Origin: Actinoplanes cyaneus
GTDB lineage: Bacteria > Actinomycetota > Actinomycetes > Mycobacteriales > Micromonosporaceae
Length of the DNA: 51,444 bases
Assembly: GCF_016862095.1 (NCBI RefSeq)
Contig: NZ_BOMH01000081.1
Coordinates: 1 to 51,444, forward strand
Reading direction: 5' to 3'
Shown here: positions 1 through 8,619 of the stretch, piece after piece
How the letters are laid out: each line of letters begins with the position of its first letter
Position numbering within the stretch: the stretch's first letter is position 1
Made by a program: the position numbers and the translations under genes
Notes under the pieces: model-generated
The model's database searches: none
Told to the model about the DNA's origin: nothing
The model's input: the letters and a program-made list of their open reading frames with translations, nothing else

Positions 1-5
1 GGCTC

Positions 6-23
6 AGTGTTTGAGAGGGCTGT
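6..23 (+). repeat. Left terminal inverted repeat of the IS
   Basis: AGTGTTTGAGAGGGCTGT matches the reverse complement of 905-922 at 17 of 18 positions. It lies just beyond the 3' end of the transposase reading region. Confidence 0.75.
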
Positions 24-856
24 TATCCGGGCGTGCTGAGGGTTCGACGGCGTTGCCGGGTGGCGGGCCGCCCGCGGTCGAGTCGGCGGACCATGGTGTT
101 GATCGCGGCCCAGCGGATCAGTGCTTCGGAGACGGCGGGATCGCGTTCGTAGTCGCGGGCCAGACGCCGGTGTGCGGTCAGCCAGGCGAGGCTGCGTTCG
201 ACCACCCACCCTTCGAACGTACGACGAATCCGCGCTGGTCAGCGGGTTTACGGACGATCTCGACCGTGGTGTCGATCGTCCGCGCGGCCCAGTCGACCAG
301 GCGGCCGGCGAAGCCCTGGTCGGCGACACGTGCAAGATCGGCGTGAACAGATACGTGCTGAGCAGGGTTGTCTTCGCGCCGTCGCGGTCCTGCCAGGATG
401 CCGACATCACGCAGACCACGACCAGCAGGCCGAGGGTGTCGGTGACGATGAACCGTTTCCGGCCGTTGATCTTCTTCCCGGCATCGTAGCCGCGGCTATC
501 TGCGCCGACGGTGTCGGCCGCCTTCACCGACTGCGAATCCATCACGCCGACCGACGGCTGCGCCTCGCGGCCCTTGCCCAGCCGAAGCTGCTCGCGTAAC
601 TCTTCAAGAATCCGTTCGGTGACCTGGCGTTTCTCCACTGCTGGAACTGCCAGTACACGATCTGCCAAGGCGGGAAATCGACAGGCAGCTGACGCCAGGA
701 ACAGCCGCTGCGGACCACATACAAGATCGCATCAACCATCGCCCGCCGCGGATGCTCCGGAATTGGCCCCGGAGACTTGATCAACGGAAGCATCGGCTCG
801 ACAAGATCCCTCTGCTCATCGGTCAGGTCAGACGGATACCGCCGCTCACGCTCCAC
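23..856 (-). pseudogene. IS5-family transposase, frameshifted
   Basis: The first part (856 down to 542) encodes a typical IS5 N-terminal domain (SDLTDEQ..., RSGCSWRQLP). In a second frame comes the DDE core (MDSQSVKAADTVGADSRGYD, then GRKRFIVTDTLG). The block corresponding to ADQGFAGRLVDW is in yet another frame, and the ending WVVERSLAWL (about 205-23) needs one more shift. A single ORFA/ORFB programmed frameshift is normal in this family, but several shifts are not, so I call it inactive. Transposition from this copy would need a transposase supplied in trans. Confidence 0.75.
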
Positions 857-904
857 CGGGACAGCTTCGGACCACTTTCGCCGCGTCCAGGGACACGCCG
901 CGCG

Positions 905-922
905 ACAGCCTTCTCAAACACT
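905..922 (-). repeat. Right terminal inverted repeat of the IS
   Basis: ACAGCCTTCTCAAACACT is the inverted partner of 6-23. It lies about 50 bp upstream of the transposase start at 856. Confidence 0.75.
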
Positions 923-1203
923 CACTGAGGTCCGCGCGGCCGTCGATGTGCGCGGTAGGGAAACGGTAGAAGTGTCTGGAATTATGTTGCGGATTTTCGA
1001 AAGTGCCGGGCAAATTTGCTTTGGAATAGCGGTTTCCGCTGCTGGCGATCTTGATTGTCGATGCGTTAGCCTTCGTTGCATCGTCGGTCGAAAATGTTTG
1101 ACGAGTGATCGGGGAAGTCGGGCGTCCGGCTCGCAGAACGGTAGGACATTCGTGACCTCATGCACTTTCCTCGGAATTGGGGACGAGAATTGCGGCGGGC
1201 TCG
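923..1203. other. Gene-free, relatively AT-rich spacer
   Basis: About 280 bp between the IS end and the first island gene. It is less GC-rich than its surroundings (for example the stretch around 970-1060) and presumably holds the promoter of the 1204-6965 operon. I see no convincing gene or RNA in it. Confidence 0.5.
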
Positions 1204-3081
1204 ATGCGACCGGATGAGCGCGTGGATTCCGTCGTGTTGCTCGACCGGCCCAGAGTGGACCTTGCTGTCCCGCGGGAGTTGGGAATTCACAGCGCTGCTC
1301 CGATCCTCGACGGTGATGATGAATTGCCCGCCTATGTGAAGCGGGATTTCGATTCCCGGCTGCGTATTGCCCTGGCCACAAATCTGCCGGTCCGGGGGAG
1401 TTTCGTCGTCATGGTCGGTGGGTCGTCCAGCGGGAAAACGCGTTCGCTGTACGAGGCGATCTACGAACTCGTGCCGGAATGGGATCTGCTGCAGCCGGCT
1501 GACGCCGCTGAGCTGCTGGAGGCGAAGAATGCGCCGCCGCGGGAGACCGTCTTCTGGCTGGACGAGTTGCAGCAGTTCCTCGGCGCCCATCCACCACTGA
1601 CGTCGGAGTGTATTCGTGCGCTGGTGCGGCGCGGCAATCTTGTGGTGGGGACGCTGTGGCCGGATCAATACGCCAAATGGACTGCCGGGCGCGAGGACGT
1701 CCATCTCCTGGTGAAGAGCGCCTTCGTGATTCCCGTGCCGGATGCGCTGAATGCCGAGGAGCGGTCGACCGCCGAGGACGTCGCCAAGCGGGACAGCCGG
1801 ATCCGCGATGCTCTGGATGCCCGCGAAGCCGGGCTGACCCAAGTGCTGGCCGGAGGACCACGGCTGGTGATGTGCTGGGAGCAGCCGCCGACCGCGTACG
1901 CCAAGGCGATGATCACTGTCGCGGCGGACGCGCATCGGCTGGGCGTGCAATCACCGTTGAGCACGGCTCTGCTGACCGAGGCCATGTACGGCTATCTCAA
2001 GAAGCATCAACGCGTGCCGACCGTCGACCACTGGCTCACCGAGGCGTTACCGCACGCCACTCAACCTCTTTACGGCGATGTGCGGCCACTGTACGAGGTG
2101 GACGACGGTCGCGCGGGCACCTCCGCGGGCTACACGATCGCCGACTATCTGGCGCAGCACGTGCGGCGCAAGCGGCGCACCGAACCGCTGCCGCACGAAG
2201 CCTGGCAGGCGCTGGTGACCGGGTTGCGTCGACCGGAGGACCTGCGCCGTCTCGCCGCGGCCGCCTCGGCTCGGTTGCGTTACCGCTACGCCGAGAAGGC
2301 GCTGACGCGTCTGGCCGAGGAGTTCGGCGATGGCAGGGCGGCTGCCGAGCTGGTCGACCTTCTGGTCCGCCAGGACCGCCTGGACACCGCGCTCGAGGTG
2401 CTGCGGCTGCGCCTGCACGCCGATCCGCGGGACTTGATCGCTACCCGGAAGCTGGCGCAAGTCCAGGACCTCGTGTGGCGCGTCGATCAGATGCGCCCGG
2501 CGGGCCGGACTCGGTCCGCCGGGCTGGATCCCGTCGTCGCGGAGTTCCTTGCCGACGGCGGAGTCTGTGACGGTCTGCGCCGCGACGCCGACGCCGGCGA
2601 CGCGATCGCCGCCGAGCATCTCATTGAGCGGCTGGTCGACCGCGGGCACCTGGACGAGATCCGCGATCGGGCGGACCGGGGAGAGCCCCGTGCAGCCGAG
2701 GCGCTGGCCGACCTCTACGCCGGTTGGGGCGAGGTGGACCGGCTACTAGAACGAGCCGAACGGGGTGAACGCGCCGCCGAGCTGCGGCTGTCGAAGTTGC
2801 GCCGGGCCACCACCCGTGGTGAGAGCCCCGAGTCGGAGATCGCCGGATTGCGGGCGGAGGTCGACGAAGGCAGTCACGAGGCGGCACTGCGGCTGTGCAC
2901 GCTCTTGTTCGAACTGCGTGACGAGGCCAATCTGCGGGCTGAGCTGAACGCGGGCACGGCCGGCGCCGCCGATCGACTCCTGGCGCTCCACACCGCGCTG
3001 GGCCATTCCGCACTGATTCCCTTGCGGGCCTACGGGCTGGACGCCGTCGGTGCGCTCGTCACCCAGCCCTCCATGCCTTGA
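1204..3081 (+). CDS. P-loop NTPase with helical-repeat C-terminus (STAND-like)
   Basis: A protein of about 625 residues. The N-terminal third holds a Walker A motif GGSSSGKT at about residues 72-79 and a Walker B motif VFWLDE at about 116-121, in line with an AAA/STAND-type ATPase. The remainder is Ala/Leu/Arg-rich and helical, with repeated units such as LIERLVDRGHLDEIRDRADR. These look like TPR- or ARM-type superstructure-forming repeats of the kind used for target sensing. A TTG start at 1177 is possible; I prefer ATG 1204. It is first in an operon with 3109-3783 and 3780-6965. The nearby phosphorylase-fold protein with an effector-associated tail suggests a defence or conflict system. This role is inferred; I do not recognise a named family. 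Confidence 0.7.
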   Translation: MRPDERVDSVVLLDRPRVDLAVPRELGIHSAAPILDGDDELPAYVKRDFDSRLRIALATNLPVRGSFVVMVGGSSSGKTRSLYEAIYELVPEWDLLQPADAAELLEAKNAPPRETVFWLDELQQFLGAHPPLTSECIRALVRRGNLVVGTLWPDQYAKWTAGREDVHLLVKSAFVIPVPDALNAEERSTAEDVAKRDSRIRDALDAREAGLTQVLAGGPRLVMCWEQPPTAYAKAMITVAADAHRLGVQSPLSTALLTEAMYGYLKKHQRVPTVDHWLTEALPHATQPLYGDVRPLYEVDDGRAGTSAGYTIADYLAQHVRRKRRTEPLPHEAWQALVTGLRRPEDLRRLAAAASARLRYRYAEKALTRLAEEFGDGRAAAELVDLLVRQDRLDTALEVLRLRLHADPRDLIATRKLAQVQDLVWRVDQMRPAGRTRSAGLDPVVAEFLADGGVCDGLRRDADAGDAIAAEHLIERLVDRGHLDEIRDRADRGEPRAAEALADLYAGWGEVDRLLERAERGERAAELRLSKLRRATTRGESPESEIAGLRAEVDEGSHEAALRLCTLLFELRDEANLRAELNAGTAGAADRLLALHTALGHSALIPLRAYGLDAVGALVTQPSMP

Positions 3082-3108
3082 CCAAACGTGCCTGGGAAGG
3101 ACCCTCTG

Positions 3109-3783
3109 ATGGCCGAGCTGACCTCTGCGGACTACGCGTACCTGATCATCCTGAAGGCGGCAGACCGGGAACTCTCCAACACCGAACTGAGCAGGCTGTA
3201 CGGAGTCCGGCTGGTTAGCCCGGATTACGAGCGGTTGAACGCGGCCGGGTACGTGAGCTCGGACACCAAGCGCCGTCCCTACCGGCACACCATCACCAGC
3301 GACGGCAAGAAGGCCGTCCTCGTGTCATTGACCGTCGACCAGGGTAAACCGGTCGACGGGGAGAAGCGCTCGGCCGGTGAACGGCAGCTATTCTGGGCCG
3401 CACTGATCGCCTCCCAGCAGCTGCTGGAGCGATTGGCGCGCGACCGGCCGGCCGCCGCGGCCGGTAACGGCGTGGCCGCTGAGGCTGGGCACGAGGGTAT
3501 GGCCGAGTCGGTTGAACCCGCCGATCTGGCCGGGCGTATCCGTGCGGCCTACTCGCAACTGGCCGGGTCTCCGGGAGAGTGGATCGATCTGACCGCGCTG
3601 CGACCACTGCTCCAGGACGTCTCCAAGGCGGAGCTGGACCGGGCGCTGGCGGGCCTGCTCGACGCGGGCGACGTGCTTCTCGAACCGGAGGCGTTCATGC
3701 ACCGGGTGGGTGAGTCGGAGCGGCGCGCCGCAGTCCACATCGGCGGCGAGGACCGGCACAAGCTCGCGATTGGTCGGCGATGA
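3109..3783 (+). CDS. Small winged-helix-like protein of unknown function
   Basis: 224 residues, with ATG 3109 preceded by GGAAGG at 3095-3100. A further-upstream GTG at 3088 lacks a good ribosome site. The N-terminal about 80 residues (ADYAYLIILKAADRELSNTE, then LVSPDYERLNAAGYV, then YRHTITSDGKKAV) read like a winged helix: helices, then a basic beta-wing. The C-terminal half has a second helical block ending in LLEPEAFMHRVG. It sits 27 bp after the NTPase gene and overlaps the next gene by ATGA, so the three are very likely co-translated. A role as DNA-binding or adaptor subunit of the ATPases is an inference. Confidence 0.65.
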   Translation: MAELTSADYAYLIILKAADRELSNTELSRLYGVRLVSPDYERLNAAGYVSSDTKRRPYRHTITSDGKKAVLVSLTVDQGKPVDGEKRSAGERQLFWAALIASQQLLERLARDRPAAAAGNGVAAEAGHEGMAESVEPADLAGRIRAAYSQLAGSPGEWIDLTALRPLLQDVSKAELDRALAGLLDAGDVLLEPEAFMHRVGESERRAAVHIGGEDRHKLAIGRR

Positions 3784-6700
3784 ACGAGGCCCAGCGCACC
3801 GCGCTCGCCGCCCTGCGTTTCAGCTGGGCCATGGCGCCTGATGACGTGTGGCGGCGCTCGCCCTTCCACATCGACGGGCTGCACGACTCGGTGTTCCTGG
3901 ACATCCGAGACGGCATCGCCGACGCCGCCGCGAGCCCCGATTCCAGCCCGATCGGCCTGGTACTGGAGGGACGGCATGGTTCGGGCAAGACCCACCTGCT
4001 GGGCTGGGTTCGTGAGCAGGTGCAACAGCAGGGCGGCTACTTCTTCCTGATCGGCCTCCTGGACAGCCGAAACTTCTGGGACGGCCTGCTGGTCTTCCTG
4101 CTGGACGGCTTGGCCCGCGAGGTGCCCGGCGGAGAGACCCAGCTCAGCCTGCTGCTGCGACGCCTGGCGTCGAGGGTCGGCGCGCCGCGGGCCGACCGGC
4201 GTGCGGTCATCGGCGAGACCACCCTGACCCGCGAAGCGCTGGACACTTTTGTCGCCGGGCTGCGGGATTCCGATCAGCATGTCGCCTATCGATGCCGGGA
4301 CACGCTTCGCGCCCTCGCGCTACGTGCCTCGGACAACGAGGGACATCAGGACATCGCCGACAACTTCTTCGCGGGAGCGGAGGAGGGGATACTCGGCGAG
4401 CGCCGGGAGTGGGGAATCCGCAATACCTCCCGGACCGCCCAGGAGATCGTTCGCGAGGTGTCCTGGTTGCTGGCGACGACCGGGCCATCGGTGATCGCGT
4501 TCGACCAGATCGACACCGCTGTCGCGCAGGCGGCCGTGCAGGAGGACCTGGCCAAGGTTTCCGCCGCGGAGCAACACCTGCAGTTGGCCCTCATGGCGAC
4601 TGGGCTGGCCGACGGTCTCATCGACCTGCGGGACACGACACGGCGTACCCTGACGATCGTCGCCACGCTCTCGACGACCTGGAATCAGATCGCGGACCGC
4701 GCGCCGTCGTCGTTTCCGGCGCGCTTTCGGCGCTGCGAGATCCCCCAGGGCATCCCGACCCCGGAGGTAGCCCGCAGGCTCCTGGAGAAGCGCTTCGCGC
4801 CGCGGTTCTCTTCAGTGGGGTTCACCCCACCGTATGCGACCTGGCCGATCCGGGACCACGTCTTCGAGGAGGCCGTGCGCTACACACCCCGCCGGTTGCT
4901 CGTCTCCGTCGACCGGCACATCCGTGCCTGCCTCGTCGATGACCAGGTGCGCGAACTGACCAGCCTGCACGAGGTGCCGGCCGAGGAGGCCTGGACCGGA
5001 ACATCCGCCAGGACCGCCCCAGTGGTCGCCGACGACGAACTCGCCCGGATCGAGCGGCGGTTCGAGGAACTGCGGCGTACCGCCGATGTGACCTCACCGC
5101 TGGAACGGGACACCGAGGACAGTTCGTTCCCGGCTCTGCTCGCGGCAGGGCTGCGGGCGTGGGTGGCCGAACGCGGCGATGACAGCGCCGGCTTCAGCAT
5201 CGATCCGCCACCGAGCTCCCGGCCGGATCTGCACGCCCGGTTACGCCGTGACCTGGACCGCCGTTCCGAGGAGGAACGCGAGGGTGCTGCCGATCAGTCG
5301 CGTGCTGAGGATCAGATGCACTGGTCGTTCCGGGCCATCAGTGACACCCACCATGGTCTGGCCGCGCTGCACCGCATCCGGCGCGCCCGAACCGCGGCGG
5401 GACTCACCGCTGACGTCACCAAGCGCAAGCTTTTTCTGCTGCGCAACGGCCCGTGGAGTCAATCGGCCAAGACCCAGGAGGTGATCAAGGAGTTGGAGTC
5501 GGACGGTGGTGTAACCCTCCGCGTCGACGAGGCCGATCTGCGTGTCCTGGCCGCATTGCACGGCCTCCGGGACGAGAATCCGGCGCACCTGCACGCTTGG
5601 CTGGCGCGATACCGGCCGGCTGAGCAGCTCACCCTGTTCAAGGAGGCCCTGACCGGCGACGGCCTGGGTCCGCACATCGGCGGCGACACCGGGCCCGAGG
5701 AGCCGAAGGCCCCGGATCGGGCTGCGCCGGACCCGGGGCCCACCGGTTTCATCATCGGGTACGGCGTCGAGGACGACGTGCCGGTCCCGGTGTCGCTGGA
5801 ATCCCTGCGTAAGCACGCGGCGGTCTTCGCCGCATCCGGGTCCGGCAAGACGGTGCTGTTACGCCGGCTCATCGAGGAATGCGCCCTACTGGGGGTCTCG
5901 GCGATCGTTCTGGACCCGAACAACGACCTGGCTCGCCTCGGCGACCCGTGGCCGGCACCGCCGGACGGTTGGTGGCCGGGCGACGCCGAACGCGCCCAGC
6001 GGTATCTGGTCGGCACCGAGGTGATCACGTGGACGCCACGGCGTGAAGCCGGCCGCCCGCTGAGCTTCCAGCCGCTGCCAGATTTCGGTGCGGTCCGCGA
6101 CGACGCCGACGAGTTCAACGCGGCGGTGGAGGCGGCGGTCACCGCGCTCGCGCCGAGGGCCAACCTGACCGGCCGCACTAGTCGGGTGCACCTGGGCTTG
6201 GCGGTGCTGCGCAAGGCGGTGGAACACTACGGCCGGCAGGGCACCGGCAGCGTCGACGGGCTCATCGCCCTGCTCGCCGACCTGCCGGACGGGGTCAGCC
6301 GGCTCGACGATTCGGCCAGGATCGCCGCGAGCCTAGCCCAGACACTGACCGCGTCGATGGACAATGATCCGCTTTTCGGCGGGAGCGGCGCCCCGGCCGA
6401 TCCGGGGATCCTGTTGACCCCGTCTCCCGGCAAACACGCTCGGATCTCGGTCATCAGCCTGGTCGGAATCCCCGGGGACGACGCCCGGCAGGGTTTCGTC
6501 AACCAGTTGCAGATGGGTCTGTTCGCCTGGATCAGGAAGCACCCGGCGCGGGACCGGCCGCTGCTGGGCCTGCTCGTGATGGACGAGGCGCAGGCCTTCG
6601 CGCCGTCGGGCACGATGACCGCGTGCACGCAGAGCACCCTCGCCCTGGCTTCGCAGGCTCGCAAGTACGGCCTCGGGCTGATCTTCGCCACCCAGGCACC

Positions 6701-6965
6701 GAAAAACCTGCACAATCGGATTCCCGGCAATGCGGCGACGCACTTCTTCGGGCGATTGAGCGTACCGGTCCAGATCGACGCCGCGCGGGAGATGGCGAAG
6801 GTCAAGGGTGGTGATGTGCCCAGCATCGGCAGCCTCACCGCAGGTGAGTTCTATGTCGCGCTGGAAGGGGAAGTGCCCCATCAGGCGCGTACGCCGATGT
6901 GCCTGAGCCACCACCCGAGCAGTCCACTGACCGACGACGAGGTGATGGCCCGGGCCCGGGGGTGA
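3780..6965 (+). CDS. Large double ATPase with HerA/FtsK-like C-terminal motor
   Basis: 1061 residues with two P-loops. The N-terminal AAA-type module has GRHGSGKTHLL near residue 63 and a sensor-like stretch SVIAFDQID near 240. The C-terminal module has AASGSGKTVLL near 683, followed by IVLDPNNDL, a Walker B LLVMDEAQAF near 932 and FATQAPKNLHNRI near 975. This order is typical of HerA/DUF87-type DNA translocases. The central 420-640 region is a charged linker with helical content. The gene overlaps the upstream gene by 4 bp. HerA-type motors occur in several antiphage systems (with nucleases or Sir2 proteins); here no nuclease partner lies next door, unlike those cases. Membership of a conflict system is inferred from the neighbours. 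Confidence 0.8.
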   Translation: MNEAQRTALAALRFSWAMAPDDVWRRSPFHIDGLHDSVFLDIRDGIADAAASPDSSPIGLVLEGRHGSGKTHLLGWVREQVQQQGGYFFLIGLLDSRNFWDGLLVFLLDGLAREVPGGETQLSLLLRRLASRVGAPRADRRAVIGETTLTREALDTFVAGLRDSDQHVAYRCRDTLRALALRASDNEGHQDIADNFFAGAEEGILGERREWGIRNTSRTAQEIVREVSWLLATTGPSVIAFDQIDTAVAQAAVQEDLAKVSAAEQHLQLALMATGLADGLIDLRDTTRRTLTIVATLSTTWNQIADRAPSSFPARFRRCEIPQGIPTPEVARRLLEKRFAPRFSSVGFTPPYATWPIRDHVFEEAVRYTPRRLLVSVDRHIRACLVDDQVRELTSLHEVPAEEAWTGTSARTAPVVADDELARIERRFEELRRTADVTSPLERDTEDSSFPALLAAGLRAWVAERGDDSAGFSIDPPPSSRPDLHARLRRDLDRRSEEEREGAADQSRAEDQMHWSFRAISDTHHGLAALHRIRRARTAAGLTADVTKRKLFLLRNGPWSQSAKTQEVIKELESDGGVTLRVDEADLRVLAALHGLRDENPAHLHAWLARYRPAEQLTLFKEALTGDGLGPHIGGDTGPEEPKAPDRAAPDPGPTGFIIGYGVEDDVPVPVSLESLRKHAAVFAASGSGKTVLLRRLIEECALLGVSAIVLDPNNDLARLGDPWPAPPDGWWPGDAERAQRYLVGTEVITWTPRREAGRPLSFQPLPDFGAVRDDADEFNAAVEAAVTALAPRANLTGRTSRVHLGLAVLRKAVEHYGRQGTGSVDGLIALLADLPDGVSRLDDSARIAASLAQTLTASMDNDPLFGGSGAPADPGILLTPSPGKHARISVISLVGIPGDDARQGFVNQLQMGLFAWIRKHPARDRPLLGLLVMDEAQAFAPSGTMTACTQSTLALASQARKYGLGLIFATQAPKNLHNRIPGNAATHFFGRLSVPVQIDAAREMAKVKGGDVPSIGSLTAGEFYVALEGEVPHQARTPMCLSHHPSSPLTDDEVMARARG

Positions 6966-6971
6966 GCCCCG

Positions 6972-8201
6972 TCAGCGGTTCTGGCGCAGCAGTGCCGCGA
7001 GGTCGGCGCGGCCGATCGCGGTCAGCGCCTCCGGCAGTTCGAGCAGCCGGCCACGGCTCTCCATCCAGGTCCATAGTGCGCGCGGCTCGTCCCCACTGCG
7101 GAACCGGAGAATCTCGTACGAGGGGACACCGACCACATCGGCCAGATCCGGCCAATCGTAGGTGAGACGTCGGATCACCGCCAGCTTGACCGGCCCGGGG
7201 AACCCGACCGCCGGCGGGCCGGCCCGGGTCTCTGGCGCTGCCGGTGGCAGCAACTGCACGAGCAGCGCGAACAACACCTCGGCGGAAGCTCGGGCGGCGA
7301 AGGCTTTGAATCTGTCGTCCTTGGTGAAGTCGGCGTGGTCCATGACCCCCTTGGCGACCAGCCAGTGCGGCACCTGACGCTCGTGGGCCACCGTGGCGAT
7401 GGTCGCCGCCTCCATCTCCAGCGCCACGATTTTGCGCTGGCTGATCTCCAGCCGGTCCCAGATCTCCGGGTCCACCATGACGGCGCTGCCACTGGCCATC
7501 GCCCCGGCGACGACTTGGTACGGCAGCCGCTGCGGGCCGTCGTCGAAGTAGAGGACGCGCTGGATGTGATCACGGCCGGAGTCGGTGAGCACCAGTTCTC
7601 CGGCCTGCCATCGGATCAAACCGTCGGTTTCCAGCCGGGCCAGCCGATCACGCCAGGCTTGGCCGGGCAGATACCGGCTGCGGGCCGCATGCTTACGGGG
7701 GTTCTGCTCCCGGTACAACCGCTCCAGGAACCAGACATCCGCCTCTTCGGCGGTGGCCGCGCCGTGGGTGGGCAGAGGCGCCGGATCGAAGTCCTGCGCC
7801 GCTCGCAGCCAGCGGATGTCCTGCGGGAACTGCTGGTGGTCGGCGAGGAACGCCGGACCGGCGTGCTTGCCCTCGTCCCATTCATAGGCGGGTGCGGCAA
7901 CGACGACGTCGCCGGGGGCGGTTTCCCCGGGCTTGCCGGCACACACCCCGCACATCGCCAGACAGGTTGGTCGCAGTTCGTTGACCAGGGTCGTGGTGAG
8001 GGCCCCGACGCTGCGGCCGCCCATCTGAACCGGCCGGGCGAGAGCAACGGCGAGCCCTCGGTGCCAGACCGTGGCGTACGGTTCGGCGCTGCCGGTTCGA
8101 TGGTCATGCCACGGCACGTCGCCGACGGCCGCTCTGGCTGCGTCGTACTCCTCCTTCAGCGCAGCGATGACGAGAACGTCGATACGGTTGGCCTGGTCCA
8201 C
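6972..8201 (-). CDS. Nucleoside phosphorylase/nucleosidase-fold protein with C-terminal effector-associated domain
   Basis: 409 residues from a GTG with AGGGGT upstream. The main domain is of the PNP/MTAN superfamily: IDVLVIAALKEEY at the start, GVCAGKPGETAPGDVVV, then the catalytic-type EMEAA near residue 265 and KGVMDHAD near 285. A helical insertion at about 150-215 interrupts the fold. The last about 70 residues (VIRRLTYDWPDLADVVGVPS to the C-terminus) look like an effector-associated or Death-like adaptor domain. In published surveys of NTP-dependent bacterial conflict systems, PNP-fold proteins with such tails are predicted effectors recruited by STAND-type ATPases. The gene converges on the HerA-like gene with a 6-bp gap. 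Enzyme fold: confident. Effector role: inference. Confidence 0.8.
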   Translation of the reverse strand: MDQANRIDVLVIAALKEEYDAARAAVGDVPWHDHRTGSAEPYATVWHRGLAVALARPVQMGGRSVGALTTTLVNELRPTCLAMCGVCAGKPGETAPGDVVVAAPAYEWDEGKHAGPAFLADHQQFPQDIRWLRAAQDFDPAPLPTHGAATAEEADVWFLERLYREQNPRKHAARSRYLPGQAWRDRLARLETDGLIRWQAGELVLTDSGRDHIQRVLYFDDGPQRLPYQVVAGAMASGSAVMVDPEIWDRLEISQRKIVALEMEAATIATVAHERQVPHWLVAKGVMDHADFTKDDRFKAFAARASAEVLFALLVQLLPPAAPETRAGPPAVGFPGPVKLAVIRRLTYDWPDLADVVGVPSYEILRFRSGDEPRALWTWMESRGRLLELPEALTAIGRADLAALLRQNR

Positions 8202-8244
8202 GCGTACCCCTATCGGTTCGTATTCCGTGGGCTGCCGGTCCGGC

Positions 8245-8619
8245 TCATTCGTGCGCCCGCAGCAGCCTGATCAGTTCGACCACCTCGTCGCGGAGCCGGG
8301 CCAGTTCGGTGGCTGTCACACCCAGCTCGTAATGGTGGTGGTGACCGGCGCGTGACAGTGCCCACCAGGCGTAGCCGGCCCGCCGGGTGATGCCCGGATC
8401 GGCGTAGGCGGTCAGCATCAGCAGTTTGGTTCGCTGCGCACGGGTCGCCGTACCGACCTCCGGGCACGTCCGGGCCCAGAAACCGTCCAGAGCCGTTTCC
8501 AGTTCGATGCGCAGCAACCAGGCGCACGCCCGTGGCCAGGTGCCCACGGCGCCGGGCAGCGCCGTGTGCAGCAGGCGGTCCGCCGCCTCGAGATACACCG
8601 TTCTCGTCGTTGCGCTCAT
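8245..8619 (-). CDS. Small helical HEPN-like protein, partner of the AAA ATPase
   Basis: 124 residues, all-helical by eye. The motif SRAGHHHHYELGVTATEL near the C-terminus contains R-x4-H, the spacing seen in HEPN ribonucleases. Its ATG overlaps the stop of the upstream ATPase gene (TCAT at 8616-8619), so the pair is translationally coupled. I recall similar small proteins beside RecF/SMC-like ATPases in actinobacteria, but cannot check. HEPN assignment is tentative: the fold must be confirmed and the R-x4-H may be incidental to a His-rich stretch. If right, the pair would resemble ATPase-controlled RNases such as RloC/PrrC, but split into two chains. Confidence 0.6.
   Translation of the reverse strand: MSATTRTVYLEAADRLLHTALPGAVGTWPRACAWLLRIELETALDGFWARTCPEVGTATRAQRTKLLMLTAYADPGITRRAGYAWWALSRAGHHHHYELGVTATELARLRDEVVELIRLLRAHE

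Larger units (their letters stand above)
6..922. mobile_element. Degenerate IS5-family insertion sequence
   Basis: An element of about 0.92 kb is bounded by 18-bp terminal inverted repeats, AGTGTTTGAGAGGGCTGT at 6-23 and its complement (one mismatch) at 905-922. It contains one IS5-type transposase reading region on the minus strand. The size fits the short IS5-family (IS427-like) elements, which often use a frameshift between two ORFs. Here the second half also changes frame further on, so the copy is probably dead. I could not see a convincing target-site duplication. It marks the left edge of the conflict-type gene island. Confidence 0.8.
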
